This document shows positions 44,500-55,549 of a DNA stretch of 64,000 nt, in pieces. Each line of letters begins with the position of its first letter. Positions within the stretch are counted from its first letter, which is position 1. The notes below the pieces were generated by a model. It worked only from the letters and a program-made list of their open reading frames with translations. It was not told where the DNA came from and did not search any database. A program made the translations under genes and the position numbers. The stretch spans positions 14,880,001-14,944,000 of the forward strand of contig CM060734.1 in assembly GCA_030704615.1 (NCBI GenBank). Direction: 5' to 3'. The stretch is from Takakia lepidozioides (taxonomy: Eukaryota > Streptophyta > Takakiopsida > Takakiales > Takakiaceae).

Positions 44500-45855
44500 T
44501 TTAGCCATTTCTCCAAGGGGTTTAGCCACGCCAAGCTAGGGTTTGTGTCTCTTGGACTCTAGGCTTCTTTGCACCGAGCTATGGTGGCTGTGAGGAAATC
44601 AGCAAGGTATTCTTGCTCTTTCGGCTCCCACACACCACCAATAGTAGCCCTAAGCCATGAGGTGGTTGCCACAAACCAAGCCTTCTTTTTCACTTAGCCT
44701 CCCCAACCACGCCACTAAACTCAATGGCAAACAACCAAGCCTTGCTGGTTTCTTGCCCTTGTGAGCACTCATTCAAGCACTCTCCTTGGCCATAGCATCT
44801 GTCTTAGAGCCTATTCCAGCCCCCTGCACCTGCCACTTCAAGAGCCATGCTCTATCTAGGCTCGGGGTTGAAACCCCAACTCACATATGCCCTACAAGTG
44901 TTTTTCTTTCACCCAAGTGGGAACCAGCCCTAGCCCTTCCATTCTAGCTCTCTAAAGCTTGAAAACAAAAGCCCAATGGACTGAAGGCATGCTCCACACA
45001 TGCCCCACTCTCACCACAAGAGAATCAGCCCTTTTGCTTCCTTTCTTGCACCTACCATCTTGAAAATACAAGCTTCAGCGGGCTGAAAGCATGCTCCACA
45101 CATGCCCTACGGGGAAACCAGCCCCTTCCTTCCTTTCTTGCACTCCCAAACCTGAAAGTACAAGCCTTCACCAGGCTGATAGCATGCTCTACACATGCAT
45201 TGCCCTCACATAAGGGAAGTCAGCCCTTCCCTCTTCTTTGCTTGCCCTCCAAGCTTGAAGATAGAAGCTTCAATGAGCTGAATACATGCTCCACACATGC
45301 AACCTCTTCACACAAGAGGAATCAGCCCCCTATCTTGGCTCCTTGGCTCCTTGATGCTCTCTAAGACAAGACTAAGCACTCCACAGCCTTTGCCAAGCTC
45401 TTGAAACCCTAAGGCTTACATTTCCAGCCACAAGACACTCCTCTTGTGGTGCAAGAGCTTTTCTTCCAAGCTCTGAAACCCTAGGTGCACATTCCATGGC
45501 CTTGCCACACCTCTTAGCTCCTGTTCCAACCCCGCTCTTGCCATGGCAAGAGCCCTCATACCGCTGGAGTTTCAGATTGAAACCCCCAACTCAACATAGC
45601 CACAAATGCATTGGCTTGCATACAAGAGAAATCAGCCATCTCTCTTCACTCATACCTCCTTATGAGCTTGAAGTTGGAGCTCCTGATAACTGTGACTTAC
45701 ATCTAACACCCTCGCAGCTCCACATTGCTGCAGCTCCTTAGCTCGGCTTGCAGCTAAAGAAGACGACCACCAGTTCGCCTTTGCACTCTATCCACTTTGG
45801 ATAGGCTAATGTACGGATCCCTGCACTCTAGGCTGAACCGCTTCTCATGAAAACA
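44500..45855. repeat. ~110-bp tandem repeats in internal sequence
   Basis: From 44930 to 45330 four diverged units share GGCATGCTCCACACATGC and AATCAGCCC with a spacer containing GCTTGAA. The flanking DNA up to 45855 is similar in composition and holds no gene I recognise. It is likely interior sequence of the element whose LTR-like end is at 45856-46247. Confidence 0.6.
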
Positions 45856-46247
45856 CAAGTGCTACAAAACAACTCGAACCTAGCACTCACAGACTCGAGC
45901 TGATCTTTCTCGAGTGATAAAGAAGAAGAAGAAGAATACAAGCACAAGCTCATGCGAGCTCACAAAGCTGAAGCATCAACTCATGCATATATAAACTCAT
46001 TACTCAAATACAAGTCAAGCCAAGTGCACCCCACGCCATGGGGAATCCACACTACGGCGCCATAGCTAGGCGCGGTGAGGCTCAACTCGAGAAAGATGAG
46101 CCTCTCGCGCTTGCTGTGAAGATAACCACTCCAGGGCCTAAATCTGCCTTGACCCCTGGATTGACACTTGGGCCAATCCCAAATGTCAATATGTAAAAGC
46201 TAGCTATTTCCTAGCTAGTTTCACACTAGTGGTAAAATAACTTGACA
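45856..46247 (-). mobile_element. LTR-like sequence inserted in gag, copy 2
   Basis: On the minus strand it begins TGTCAAGTTA, interrupts the gag frame of the LTR element at 46248-47030, and has the same order of blocks as 41821-42226 (GTGTGAAA, CTCATCTTTCTCGAGTTGAG, TAGCACTTG). A TATA-like TTTATATATGCATG lies on the minus strand near 45990-45975, as in an LTR promoter. Confidence 0.55.
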
Positions 46248-46542
46248 CGTCTTTCAACGTCCCGCCAAACTGCGCCAACAACCCTTCCCAAAAGGCTGCT
46301 GGCATGGGAGGCATCTGTTGGTCCGTCGAAGCTCTCAGGGATTCCTCGGGCTCCGACTCCTCAGATTCCTCCCGTTCTTGAGCGGCCTCGCTTTCAAAAG
46401 CATGCATCGCTTCCTCAAATGGCCGCTTCGGTGACACGTCGCCCCCATCGGGCTCACCAGGATCATCATCTTTCGGGCCGTTCCGCTTTCGCTTTGGCTT
46501 GCCCGACCCCATGATGAGGCCGATCCCAAGGACGATCGCGTA
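46248..46542 (-). pseudogene. Gag N-terminus of a second element-2 copy
   Basis: Begins near IVLGIGLIMGSGKPKRKRNG and continues with an acidic stretch (EREESEESEPEESL) and PAAFWEGLLAQFGGTLKDV. It is homologous to the gag at 26868-28199. It is cut by the LTR-like insertion at 46247, after about 100 codons. Confidence 0.75.
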
Positions 46543-46553
46543 CTGAACTCTAA

Positions 46554-46565
46554 GCTCTGATACCA
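46554..46565 (-). other. Primer binding site for tRNA-iMet (element-2 copy)
   Basis: Minus strand TGGTATCAGAGC, two bases from the LTR edge, with the same spacing as at 28189-28200. Confidence 0.9.
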
Positions 46566-46567
46566 AG

Positions 46568-47030
46568 TGTCGCGTACCTCACTTCGGTAAGCTCCCCTTC
46601 AAGTCATAGTTACTCACTTTGATGCGCGCGCCTAACTCCCAACCTGGCCGCCGGGCCAACTCAGAGCTTCGGCTGCTCACCGGGACATAACGGTCCCCCT
46701 TTTCTCCCCCAACAGACCCTCCACCAGTTTGGGCCTAGTGGAAATTCCCTTTGGTAGATGGCAGTCCGGAATAGCTCCCCACTTCTTGGTCGCTTTCCGG
46801 CTCGCTCGCTTACTTACTAGTTTTTTGTTACTAACGGGCTTGCACCATTCTCGGGGTTACTACTCCCTATATATACTTCTGTGACTGTCCGCGGGGGTTT
46901 CACAAACAACCATGCCATTTTATGGCGAACCACCACGAAGACCCTCGATTCCCGGTGATGAGTCGCGGTGAGTCTTGGCCCACCCACCACGGCCCCATTG
47001 GACTGTGATGAGTCCCAAGACTCCCCACGA
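46568..47030 (-). repeat. 5' LTR of the second element-2 copy
   Basis: Homologous to 28203-28660. A TATA box (GTATATATAGGG on the minus strand, near 46882-46871) is well preserved and would drive the element transcript toward gag. The outer boundary is set by loss of similarity between the two copies. Confidence 0.75.
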
Positions 47031-47177
47031 CTCCCACCACAAGGTCTCCGCCCCATGGTGAGTCCTATGCCACCCCCACTAAGTCCCACTAAGCTACCGC
47101 CACCGCAACTCGGTGTGCGGGCCTCCACCTAGTGAGTGCCTCCACCTCCTTGAGTGCCTTGGGCACTCAAGGGTGCT

Positions 47178-47564
47178 TCAACCCCCGCATCTATTGTTGC
47201 CACTGCCCCCACCACAGGGGCAGCCCCTCTCGTGTCCCGACCCCCTACCCTCAAGGCAAAGGGCCGTGACACCATGTATTCCTCTGGCTGCATCCCACAA
47301 CAAGTTTTTGCCCCAATGCACGCAATTGAGAAATGTAAATGGTTGCCCATCCAATGGGAGGTTGTGCCGATTGTATTCAAAAACTATCGGCATAATATCC
47401 TCCAAGCCCACCAGCTCATAGAAACGGCGATTGGTGCACGACATTCTGGGCAAACACCCATCCGCAAGGATTTCTGGATAAGACACGTGGGATGGAACAT
47501 ATGTCCACATGATCAAAGCACATGACATCCCTCTGGGCCGTAAGGATTCATGCACATCGAACAA
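47178..47564 (-). CDS. Unrecognised 128-residue ORF
   Basis: Reads MFDVHESLRPRGMSCALIMW, RRFYELVGLEDIMPIVFEYN, LPLDGQPFTFLNCVHWGKNL and LWDAARGIHGVTALCLEGRG, then a low-complexity G/C-rich end. The first 100 residues look like a real folded domain, but I do not recognise it. It could belong with the ORF pieces at 48350-49233 on the same strand. Confidence 0.35.
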   Translation of the reverse strand: MFDVHESLRPRGMSCALIMWTYVPSHVSYPEILADGCLPRMSCTNRRFYELVGLEDIMPIVFEYNRHNLPLDGQPFTFLNCVHWGKNLLWDAARGIHGVTALCLEGRGSGHERGCPCGGGSGNNRCGG

Positions 47565-47819
47565 AGTGTGTCATCTGATATCTATGACGGCAAAATGCCT
47601 CGTGGTATCTCCTCCCTCTCGGCCGTGTCGATATGGCTGCTCATCCTTGTTGTGGTGTCCCACTCCTCCTCTATCTCTAATTCCCAATTTATGCTTCTCT
47701 TCGATTTCGAAATTTTGTGCTCACATCGATCGAACATAGATTCACATCTACCCAGTTGGTATACCCGGCGAACATGCTTGATGCGTTGCGGAGATCATTA
47801 TACCTTTGGATAGTTGCAG

Positions 47820-48340
47820 GGTAAGGTGGACCAAAAACGGCAAATGCTACCTTCCATGGAAATCCATGACCAAATTTAAAATTGACGATATTTCCCCCAA
47901 ATAATTCAAATGGTGATAGACAATGGTATATTTAACATATTTAGTAAAGGGTCTTACCCCAAATATCAAAGATATGTTTTACTATAATTTTTAGTATTTA
48001 ATTTGAATAACATCTGATATATCAAAAATTAGATTACATCGATTTGTCTATAAACAACCAAGCCATTGTAGAATATATTTTTGTATCATTTGCAGTAAAA
48101 TATGACACCTCAAAAGCCCAAAACACAAGATGTACTAAACTAGAACAAATCCACCTATATATAACACTCATATTAATCCATAGGTAGTAAATAACAGCTG
48201 ATATTGTCATTTTAAATTGAAATTTAGAGTGTTCTCTAAATTTTCCCCCTTATCTCAAAAGTTCAAAGCAATACATCAAAGGCACAATGGCTTATTTTGA
48301 GTCCATGTATTTTCATATGCAGCGGTGACAGTCCACAGTT
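47820..48340. other. AT-rich spacer, no gene
   Basis: AT-rich sequence without open frames of note. It could be intronic if the flanking minus-strand ORFs form one gene, but no convincing splice pair was assigned. Confidence 0.4.
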
Positions 48341-48349
48341 GTCGTGTTC

Positions 48350-49233
48350 AAAAGTCCATACCTCTTGGACATTTTATTTGATTAACAATTTGACGGTTCG
48401 CAATTTGACGGGTAACAATCCGCAATTCGTTGTTCCTCAACCATGGTTTCATCGGCCGCAGGGTCAAGGAAGTCCGTAATTCCGTGAATGATGCGGTCAA
48501 TACTGCAATCGAGCATTGTAAACTCCGCGGCCTGGTCCACGTCGTTCGTTCCAACCTCATTATGGACAGTGCCTTCATTGTTTGGAGGCGTGTTTTGAAA
48601 TCTACACTCCAACTCGGCTATGCACAGTCTCTGTCATTCCATAAGGTCCTCCAGGGTCCTGATTCGCTGATCTCTCGCCAGTTGTTCTTCTAATGTTCCG
48701 GATACTTGTTGCACCGGTGCCTCGGGGACGCCCAATATCACAGCCTGGGGTGGACAAACGTGTCCAGGATGTTGACGAAATGGTATTGCATCGTTGCGTT
48801 CCCCCTACTAGTAGTTTGTCAATTCACTGGACGCAAGTATCACCTCCACGTACAACATGGCTGCCAAGGTGTATGGGAATTGGCCCATTAAGAGTGGTTG
48901 ACCCCACAATGTACAATGCACCTCATTCGCCCTATACCGGAAATGCAAGTTCGTGCGAGACCTGGACTCTGCGTAATTGTTTCTGGTTTGCACGTCATGC
49001 CTATGTCTAGGCCACAATCGATTGATATGGTACCATTTAACAAATATTTTGTCCACCATCGTCCACCTTAACTCTTCCGAAAAATCCTCCCAGCCCTCTT
49101 CTGCTAGTATACTAGGGTCATCATATACTTCCCAATTCAAGTCATGCCTTGATCCTTTGATTTTCTTAGGGGGCGGTCTATGTTCATTGGGGTCATCTCT
49201 TCCATGACGTTCATCGTCGTGGCTCTCTGCCAT
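48350..49233 (-). pseudogene. Unrecognised ORF with coiled-coil segment
   Basis: The minus-strand frame 49233-48808 starts MAESHDDERHGRDDPNEHRP and has ILAEEGWEDFSEELRWTMVD and KIFVKWYHINRLWPRHR. Further down (about 48740-48380) another frame reads GTLEEQLARDQRIRTLEDLM, a stop, then RLCIAELECRFQNTPPN, a heptad-like coiled coil, and DRIIHGITDFLDPAADE. No known domain. The break in frame and the TGA suggest decay or an unseen intron. Possibly an ORF of an unknown mobile element. Confidence 0.4.
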
Positions 49234-49904
49234 TTTGTAACAATCAGAGCAACCCTAAACGAGGTTTACTAAGAAGTAACAGACAGTTAAACACTACTCA
49301 AGCAAACGTGAAAATGGCTAAGAACTAAACGACAGGTAAACACATGGCGATCTGGAGGGAGACAATACTATTGACCCTAAGTACCTTTGGGTACCCAGGG
49401 GTACCACTCTTCCCCCCATTTTCAAAGGTCACCGGGTGCCCGCAGGGCATCCTTTTTTTTTATAGGGCCCACCCCTGGCAGTAGCCGTAAGGCAAAGTGA
49501 CTATTAGTTACGCCGGTTTCAGCCGGAGTCTTCTCTTTCTCTCTATTGATCCTAAACCCTTAACCCTAAACGGGTTTGAATAAGTGCCAGAATGGTTATT
49601 AAAAACTAATTTTGTAAAATGAAATGATCCTGGAAGCCAGAGGACCTATGGGAGCATTCTGCAACGACATCACAGAAATCGCGGCAAAAAATACCCCCCA
49701 CCCAACCAATGGCCTCATTCTCCACGTGACTACATGTCGTGGAATAGTTACATGCCACGCACACTGAAGTTATGTGGAGAGGAAGTGAGGGGAGAATGAG
49801 CCTCCCTTGGCTTATATGCCCCCCCCCCCCCCGCCTCATTCCTCGGGCCACGCGCAGGGGCCACCTTCTAGAAGCGACTGCCTCATGTTTCAAAAATAAA
49901 AAAA
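49234..49904. other. No gene seen
   Basis: Contains a poly-C run (about 49820-49832) and CCTAAACCCTTAACCC-like words (about 49550). Nothing recognisable otherwise. Confidence 0.4.
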
Positions 49905-50625
49905 TTTGAAACGACCGCCAGTAATGGCGATCGCCTTAAAAAACATTATAAGCGACCGCCATTTCTGGCGGTCGTTTCATTTAAAGAATAAAATATTTAT
50001 ATGGTGGTCGCCTAATTAAAATAGAACATTTAGAAGCGAGGTCGCTTAATTTTTAAAAAAACAATTAAAAAGACCGCCAATGGTGGTCGCTTCATTTAAA
50101 AATAAAAATAATTAGAAGAGACCGCCAATGGCGGTCTCCTCATTTAAAAAAAAATAGAAGCGAGATCGCTTCATTTAAAAATAAAAAAATAGAAGCGACC
50201 TCCAAGGGCAGTCGCGTCATTTAAAAAACAAATGAATTAGAAGATATTGCCAATGGTGGTATCCTCATTTTAAAAAATAAATTAGAAGCGAGGTCGCTTC
50301 ATTTAAATATATATATATATATAAGCGACCGCCAATGGCGATCGCGTCATTTAAAAAATAAATAAATTAGAATAGACCGCCAATGGCGGTCTCCTCATTT
50401 AAAATACGTGGTCACTTCATTTAAGGAAAAAAAAAAATCAACCACCATTGGCAGTCGCCTCATTTTGTTTTTAAAAATGTAAGTGAAGTCGCTTCATCTA
50501 AAAGAACAAAAGTAGAAACAACCGCCAATGGCGGTCGCTTCATTTAAAAAATTAATTAATTAGAAGAGACTGCCAATGGCGGTCTCCTCATTGCCGAGGT
50601 CAATTCGATGCGACCGCCATGAGGA
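49905..50625. repeat. Palindromic ~40-60 bp tandem array (GCGACCGCC-TGGCGGTCGC)
   Basis: About 14-15 units, each an inverted-repeat core such as GCGACCGCCAATGGCGGTCG followed by an AT-rich spacer with TTCATTTAAA. Some cores read AGACCGCC or GCGAGGTCGC, so two subtypes are mixed. Similar GCGACCG palindromes occur at 17.6-18.3 kb. The spacers and palindromes are DNA-level features; there is no cas gene or crRNA-like unit. Confidence 0.85.
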
Positions 50626-50987
50626 CCGACAACCGACAACCAACAACTGACAATTTTGTGCAGAGTTGGAAGCATTGGCGCAATTGTTTTTCATTACACA
50701 AACAAATCACCGAACACAAACATGAGCAAGTGACCTCGCCTTGGCCGGCATTTTGGGTGGTATACACATGGGCAACATCTTTTATTTCCCAAGACATACA
50801 CAACAGCAATACAATAGTCATAGTGACAACGAACACACAAGTATTACTTCACTACAGAAATGTAAACATGTCCACAAAAATGTGCTGCTGGATGCCTAAA
50901 GTTGTTTTGCTTCAATTCCTTCTGCTACTTCGACGACGGGACGAAAAAAATCCTAATCTTGATGCTCCGATGGGCTGAAAATCTGAG

Positions 50988-52200
50988 TCACCTTCGACTG
51001 CCACTACAATTCCAACTTAACCGACGTGTTGCGCAACAAACCCGTGGTTCCTCACATGCCAGACCATCTAATGTTGGTCCTCTCAGGCACACCCCCCTCC
51101 GAGACCTCATTCGAGACCACCTTCGAATGCGTCCCAACTCCATAAACGATAGAGAACAGCCCAGTCTTTTGTAGGCGATCGGCCCTCTGATAGGCCAGCT
51201 ATTGGTTGGCCACAAGTGAGGATTTGCCGGGGGGACCCGAGAGGACGCAGAAGTAGAAACACATGTATGCGGTAGGGGTTGTCTCGCAAGGGAAAAGCCT
51301 GCCTCCTCCAGCATTGCAATCTCCTGACTTGTGAGATGTGTTCCCACCTTGACGGGCCAAACGGTTGGAGGAGCTGGCTTCATCACCACGGAAGGACGCA
51401 CGGTTCCATGCACACATCTACCATAATCGTCTGCGCAGAACCAGAACTTGTGGTTCTTTGCTTCTGGTTGGCCGTATGGACGCATCAAACCCGTGAAAGT
51501 CGGAGTAGGAGTCCGGGCACTGCCTCTGGATATAGATGAAGTGCACTTCTCGAAATTAGTTGCCCTGATCGCTGTACATTTCACACAAGACCCTGCACTT
51601 GTGCGTTCTATGTGCCAAACATGGTCGGGGCATGCGGACTCCACCACATCAAGGGGGTAGTTTCTCTCCTGCACTATTTCAGAGGCACTGTTAGATGCTG
51701 GAGCCTGCCGTCGAATCGGAGGTTCCTCAAGAATGGAGGTTCCGGACATGGATCTGTCATGCAGGGGAACACGAGGCTTCGAGAAGTTATCACGGTCTAC
51801 CCTGTGCGAATCGGAATCCGAACAAGGTGGGGTGTTCAATTTCCTCTTACATGAGCCGAATCTCTCATCCCCTTCAAGATGTGGAACTCTAGAAACAAGT
51901 GGCGTTCCCTGGGCATACATGCTCACCACCCGTGCTATCTTGCTTGGATCCCCAGATCTGTTTGCAGCACGCAACATCAACTCGTGTTTGTCCGGACCCT
52001 TGCCACCAGCCCCTCCTCGCAAGAAATCAAGGTATCTGGTTTGTTGTTGCAAGGCACGTATCAGATCATCTGTTGTTGCCACATACAAATCCCGACCTCG
52101 TTTCCCAAACTGTTGCAACCATGCATTGTGCGCAGTCTCTGCCAAATTGCAAGATGGCATGTCCGTCATTTCCTCAATGGACATGTTCTGCAAAGAGCAG
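50988..52200 (-). pseudogene. Truncated Mutator-like transposase, C-terminal exon
   Basis: Homologous to the second exon of the transposase at 58238-59634: MSIEEMTDMPSCNLAETAHN, FGKRGRDLYVATTDDLIRAL, RYLDFLRGGAGGKGPDKHEL, MLRAANRSGDPSKIA and MLEEAGFSLARQPLP. An intact splice acceptor (CTTTGCAG|AACATG) precedes it, so it is a DNA-level copy, but neither the catalytic exon nor the SWIM zinc finger is present. Homology fades by about 51150. Confidence 0.8.
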
Positions 52201-52420
52201 AACCACACTTCAGAACAGTGCACGGGTACAACATAAAGAAAGCAAGGAGAGCAAAATTTGGAAAGTAAATGTATGAATAAAGCTAGCAATACAAGCCTCG
52301 CACCATTGTCATTATAAACATGTATGTAAATATTTTTAGCTTATGACCAGCATAGTGTATCCAGGCGTGGTTTTGTGGAGGGAAAGAATGTGAATAATTT
52401 ATCAGATCAAACTATCATAG

Positions 52421-52660
52421 GCACTCTCAAAGATTGCTCGCCTTGGAAGGCTCATATGGCCAACATGGAAGGTCGACATAAGCAGGTCTAGACGTCGTGA
52501 GAGCGAATGTTGTTTCGCGGTTCTAGGCTGGAGGGAGTTTGCATTCGACAACGACTTCAAAATCGGAGACCAGCTTGTATTCATTCTCGTTTCACACTCT
52601 TGTTTTACTGTTCGAGTGTTTGACAAGTTTGGCAAACGAAGGCAAGCAACCATCACCTAG
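52421..52660 (+). pseudogene. B3 DNA-binding domain remnant
   Basis: The plus-strand frame reads IWPTWKVDISRSRRRESECC, FAVLGWREFAFDNDFKIGDQ and LVFILVSHSCFTVRVFDKFG, then stops at 52658-52660. The order of a basic strand, GWxxFxxDNxxKxGDxxxFxL and a C-terminal F-V-F strand matches the plant B3 fold found in REM, ARF and VRN1-type transcription factors. There is no start codon in frame (a stop lies at 52418) and no second domain, so only one exon or a fragment remains. Confidence 0.65.
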
Positions 52661-53164
52661 GGAGTATCCTTGGAGCCATACTAGGGTGGATTCATGGCTC
52701 CGTGGGATTGGGATTCGTATCCACCGCCGGGCCAAAAGCTTGCCAAAGCGCAAGTACACAGTTGAGATTGAATCCGGCCTGAGAACACTGCCGAAGCCAG
52801 ACTAATGTTCCACACAATGTCCCGGACATGATGAAGTCATTCCCAACGAATGTTTCCAGCAACTTTGAGCAACACGAGTTATGTACAAGAGTTGATTAAG
52901 AAAACAATGGATGTGGGCATATTGAAGAAGGAGTCTCATTTCTTCCTAAAGACGGTTTTTCAAAGCTCGATGGCCTAGCGCCCCCACCAGGAAGGGAGAA
53001 AGGGGGAGAGAGAGGGAGAGGGACAAAGGGAGAGAGAGGGAGAGAGAGAGGAACAGAGGGAGAGGGACAAGGGGAGAGAAAGAAAGGGGCAAAAAAAAAT
53101 AAAAAATGTGGGGGAAACCCCCCCAATGTCCTATCCCCCATCCCCACCCCCTCTCCCTGCCCTT
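52661..53164. other. No gene; purine-rich tract
   Basis: From 52978 to 53100 the sequence is nearly all G and A (GGGAGAGAGAGGGAGAG type). The 60-90 codon frames on either strand are composition artefacts. Confidence 0.5.
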
Positions 53165-53586
53165 TAAAGTTCAAACAAAAAGGCAATGTTAACTAGCGAC
53201 CCCCATCCGTCGCAAGGGTGGGCTGCCTTTTTGCCCTTCATTGTACTTTGCGACGCCTGGGCGTCGCAGCCTGGCCCCGGCGCTGGGCCCTTTAACTCAA
53301 ACGAAAAGATAGCGTTGACTAGCGACCCCCATCCATTGCAAGAAAAAAAACCCGTCGCAAGAGTGGGCTGCTTTTTTGCCCTTTGTTGCACATTGCGACG
53401 CCCGGGCGTCGCAGCCTGGCCCCGACGCTGGGTCCAACCCACCTGGTGACGCGCGGGCATCGCAAGATGGCACGTCGCACTGGATGGCGACGCCAGGGCG
53501 TTGCAAAACGGGGCCGCGAGGCTGGCACCGCACCGCGCGTGGGGATGCGGCCGGCGTCGCTAACCCCCCCTATTTGCAGTAGTGAG
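53165..53586 (-). mobile_element. CACTA-like transposon end with subterminal repeats
   Basis: On the minus strand the edge reads CACTACTGCAAATAGGGG, the form of CACTA (En/Spm) termini, followed by palindromic GCGACGCC...GGCGTCGC units and a ~175-bp tandem repeat (about 53165-53440). It interrupts the ORF1-like gene at 53590. The opposite terminus was not found, so only one end is claimed. Confidence 0.6.
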
Positions 53587-53589
53587 TTC

Positions 53590-55073
53590 TTTGTTGGTGC
53601 TGGGCCCCAAGTCAATGGTGCGGTCTTCTTCATATGCTGCCAGCCCCTTTTGCTTCTGCAGGCTCATGAGCTCAGCTACCATCTTGAATCTTCCGACCTT
53701 CCTCCATAATAAGGGAACTGGGAGCCCAGGTGCTTGGGTCAGTGACCCTGCAAGACAACCCAAAACTGTCCACCCACAGCCATTTGTTAGCAGCTCCAGA
53801 GGTGTCTAGATCTTTGGAGGAAAAGATCAGCAGGACATGAATAATCGCCAAGTTCACCAGGGCTGCATTATTCTCCACCATAAAGCCTATATGCTTTAAG
53901 TGAGAATGCAAGAGGGAGGTGCGAGGAAAAAACTCCCTGAGGATCTGCCTAGCCAAGTGCAAGGTGATCTCTCTTGGATTCCGGATATCAAGCTCTGAGG
54001 GTAACGAGTCATTGACCCAGGCAGAGCGGAAGCCTTCTCCAGTAGAGGGGATACAAAAATTCGTGTACTCGTCAAAAAATGTGAAGACGAGTGGAGTAAC
54101 ACAAATAGCAGCTTTGTCCCTAGCATAAGTAGTCCCTGGAGCCCAGCCTATAAGAGGCTTCCTGGAAAAAGAATGTAGTTCCAGAAAGGAGACAGCTGGG
54201 CTGGTGCTGTCAAGCTGCTGAAGTTCCTCCTCAGAAAACGGAAAAGAGGTTCTAGCATCCCTGATTCTGACAGGGTTGAGGTCGTATGGCCGGTTGGGAT
54301 GGATCTGTCTCGGCATGCCCCCGTTTCTTTTCCTCTTTTTGGAGAGTCGTCCCTTTTGAAGGACCTCCATGTCCATTTCTTGAGATGCCTCAACAGTAGT
54401 GCTTGGAGCTGCAGATTTGGCAAGTTTAGGGCAGTTTGATTTTATGTGCCCCTCCCCGTTGCAAGCAAAACAGATGGTGGAAATCAGCTCCACGGATAGA
54501 GACCACAATAAAGGAGTCATCTAATGTAGGGAGCTTGATTGTGGACCCAAATGGGGGCCGATTCTGGCATGAGAACAACGAGTTTCGGCACTCCATTATC
54601 CCTGTTGTAATCAAAGAAGGCAGCCTCAGTGTCCAGCTTATGATGGTGTCCTGAACTGGCTCGAAGACGTTGAGGGAGCCTATGAACGTGCCAAAACTTG
54701 CTCTTATCTCAGGGAGTGAAGTTAGGTAAGTGGCAAGGAGGAAAGGGATTGCAATCACCCTGGGCTTACATATTATTCTTTTTTTGTGACCCCAATCATG
54801 CGTCCAAGGGAACAAGAAGACTTTTGCGGCTGACAATTGGGGGTTGAATCTCAATGCTGATTATGCTTCCTTCGGAGAACAAAAGAGAACGAGATAGAAG
54901 CCTCTGCCCATGGAGAGGCAAAAATGTTGAGCGAGGCCGCCTTCTGCTCCAAAGTGCTCAACGATCCACCTACGCACCCAAAGCTCCCTGGGTCTCAGCT
55001 TTCCCGGGAAATAAAGAAGAATTCCTCTATGTGACAACTTTTTTGCTTGTGACTTAAGTTTCGCTTTGCCCAC
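53590..55073 (-). pseudogene. ORF1-like protein with DUF4283-type region and zinc knuckle
   Basis: Minus strand from 55073 reads LRPRELWVRRWIVEHF, GRGFYLVLFCSPKEA, a frame change, ALRFNPQLSAAKVFLFPW, then a knuckle CFACNGEGHIKSNC near 54465. A 200-residue C-terminal region follows (FPFSEEELQQLDSTS, WVNDSLPSELDIRNPREITL), ending with RFKMVAELMSLQKQKG. The first part resembles DUF4283 in ORF1 proteins of plant LINE-type elements and related host-derived genes. No endonuclease or RT follows. It is broken by frameshifts and cut at 53587 by the CACTA-like end. Confidence 0.55.
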
Positions 55074-55549
55074 GGCTAGGACAAGCTGCTCAGCATCTCC
55101 CTGTGGTATCGAGTCTTCCCAAATTCCATCATCTGAGTGAGGGGACTACGCATTATTTGTGGAGCTCGGTCATTTGCCCATGATAAAGTCCTTTGAGCCA
55201 TTTGAGGCGGAGTTGGGTTTGAGGATCCACTTCGTTTTACCACCTCTGATTGCTAGCACCGAATTATCACCAATCTTCGAACCAGTATGCATGGTCGAGC
55301 CACCCCGGCTCCCGTGTTTGCTTGTGGTACCTCGAGCACTCATGGTTGAGCGAGGGGAGCGGCCTACTGTCACCTGCAACATGCAGCACACACCAGCACA
55401 AAGAACTTCGCCCTCCCAGAGTGTGACAGTGAGAGACCTTGAACAGGAGATAAGTAGCAAATTAAAATGAGACACAACAGCTGAGTAGAGCAATCAGGCA
55501 CAAAAAAGGCACGACTGCACGATTTTCAAGCATGGAGGTGCTTGAAAAT

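Noticed and set aside
43360-44562. 400-codon plus-strand ORF and a 335-codon overlapping ORF
   Set aside because: Both consist of short minisatellite units; frames are open because the unit lacks stop codons. No domain or start context.
49905-50625. CRISPR-like array
   Set aside because: Units are palindromes with AT-rich, similar spacers and variable cores, with no cas genes; this is a eukaryotic nuclear satellite.
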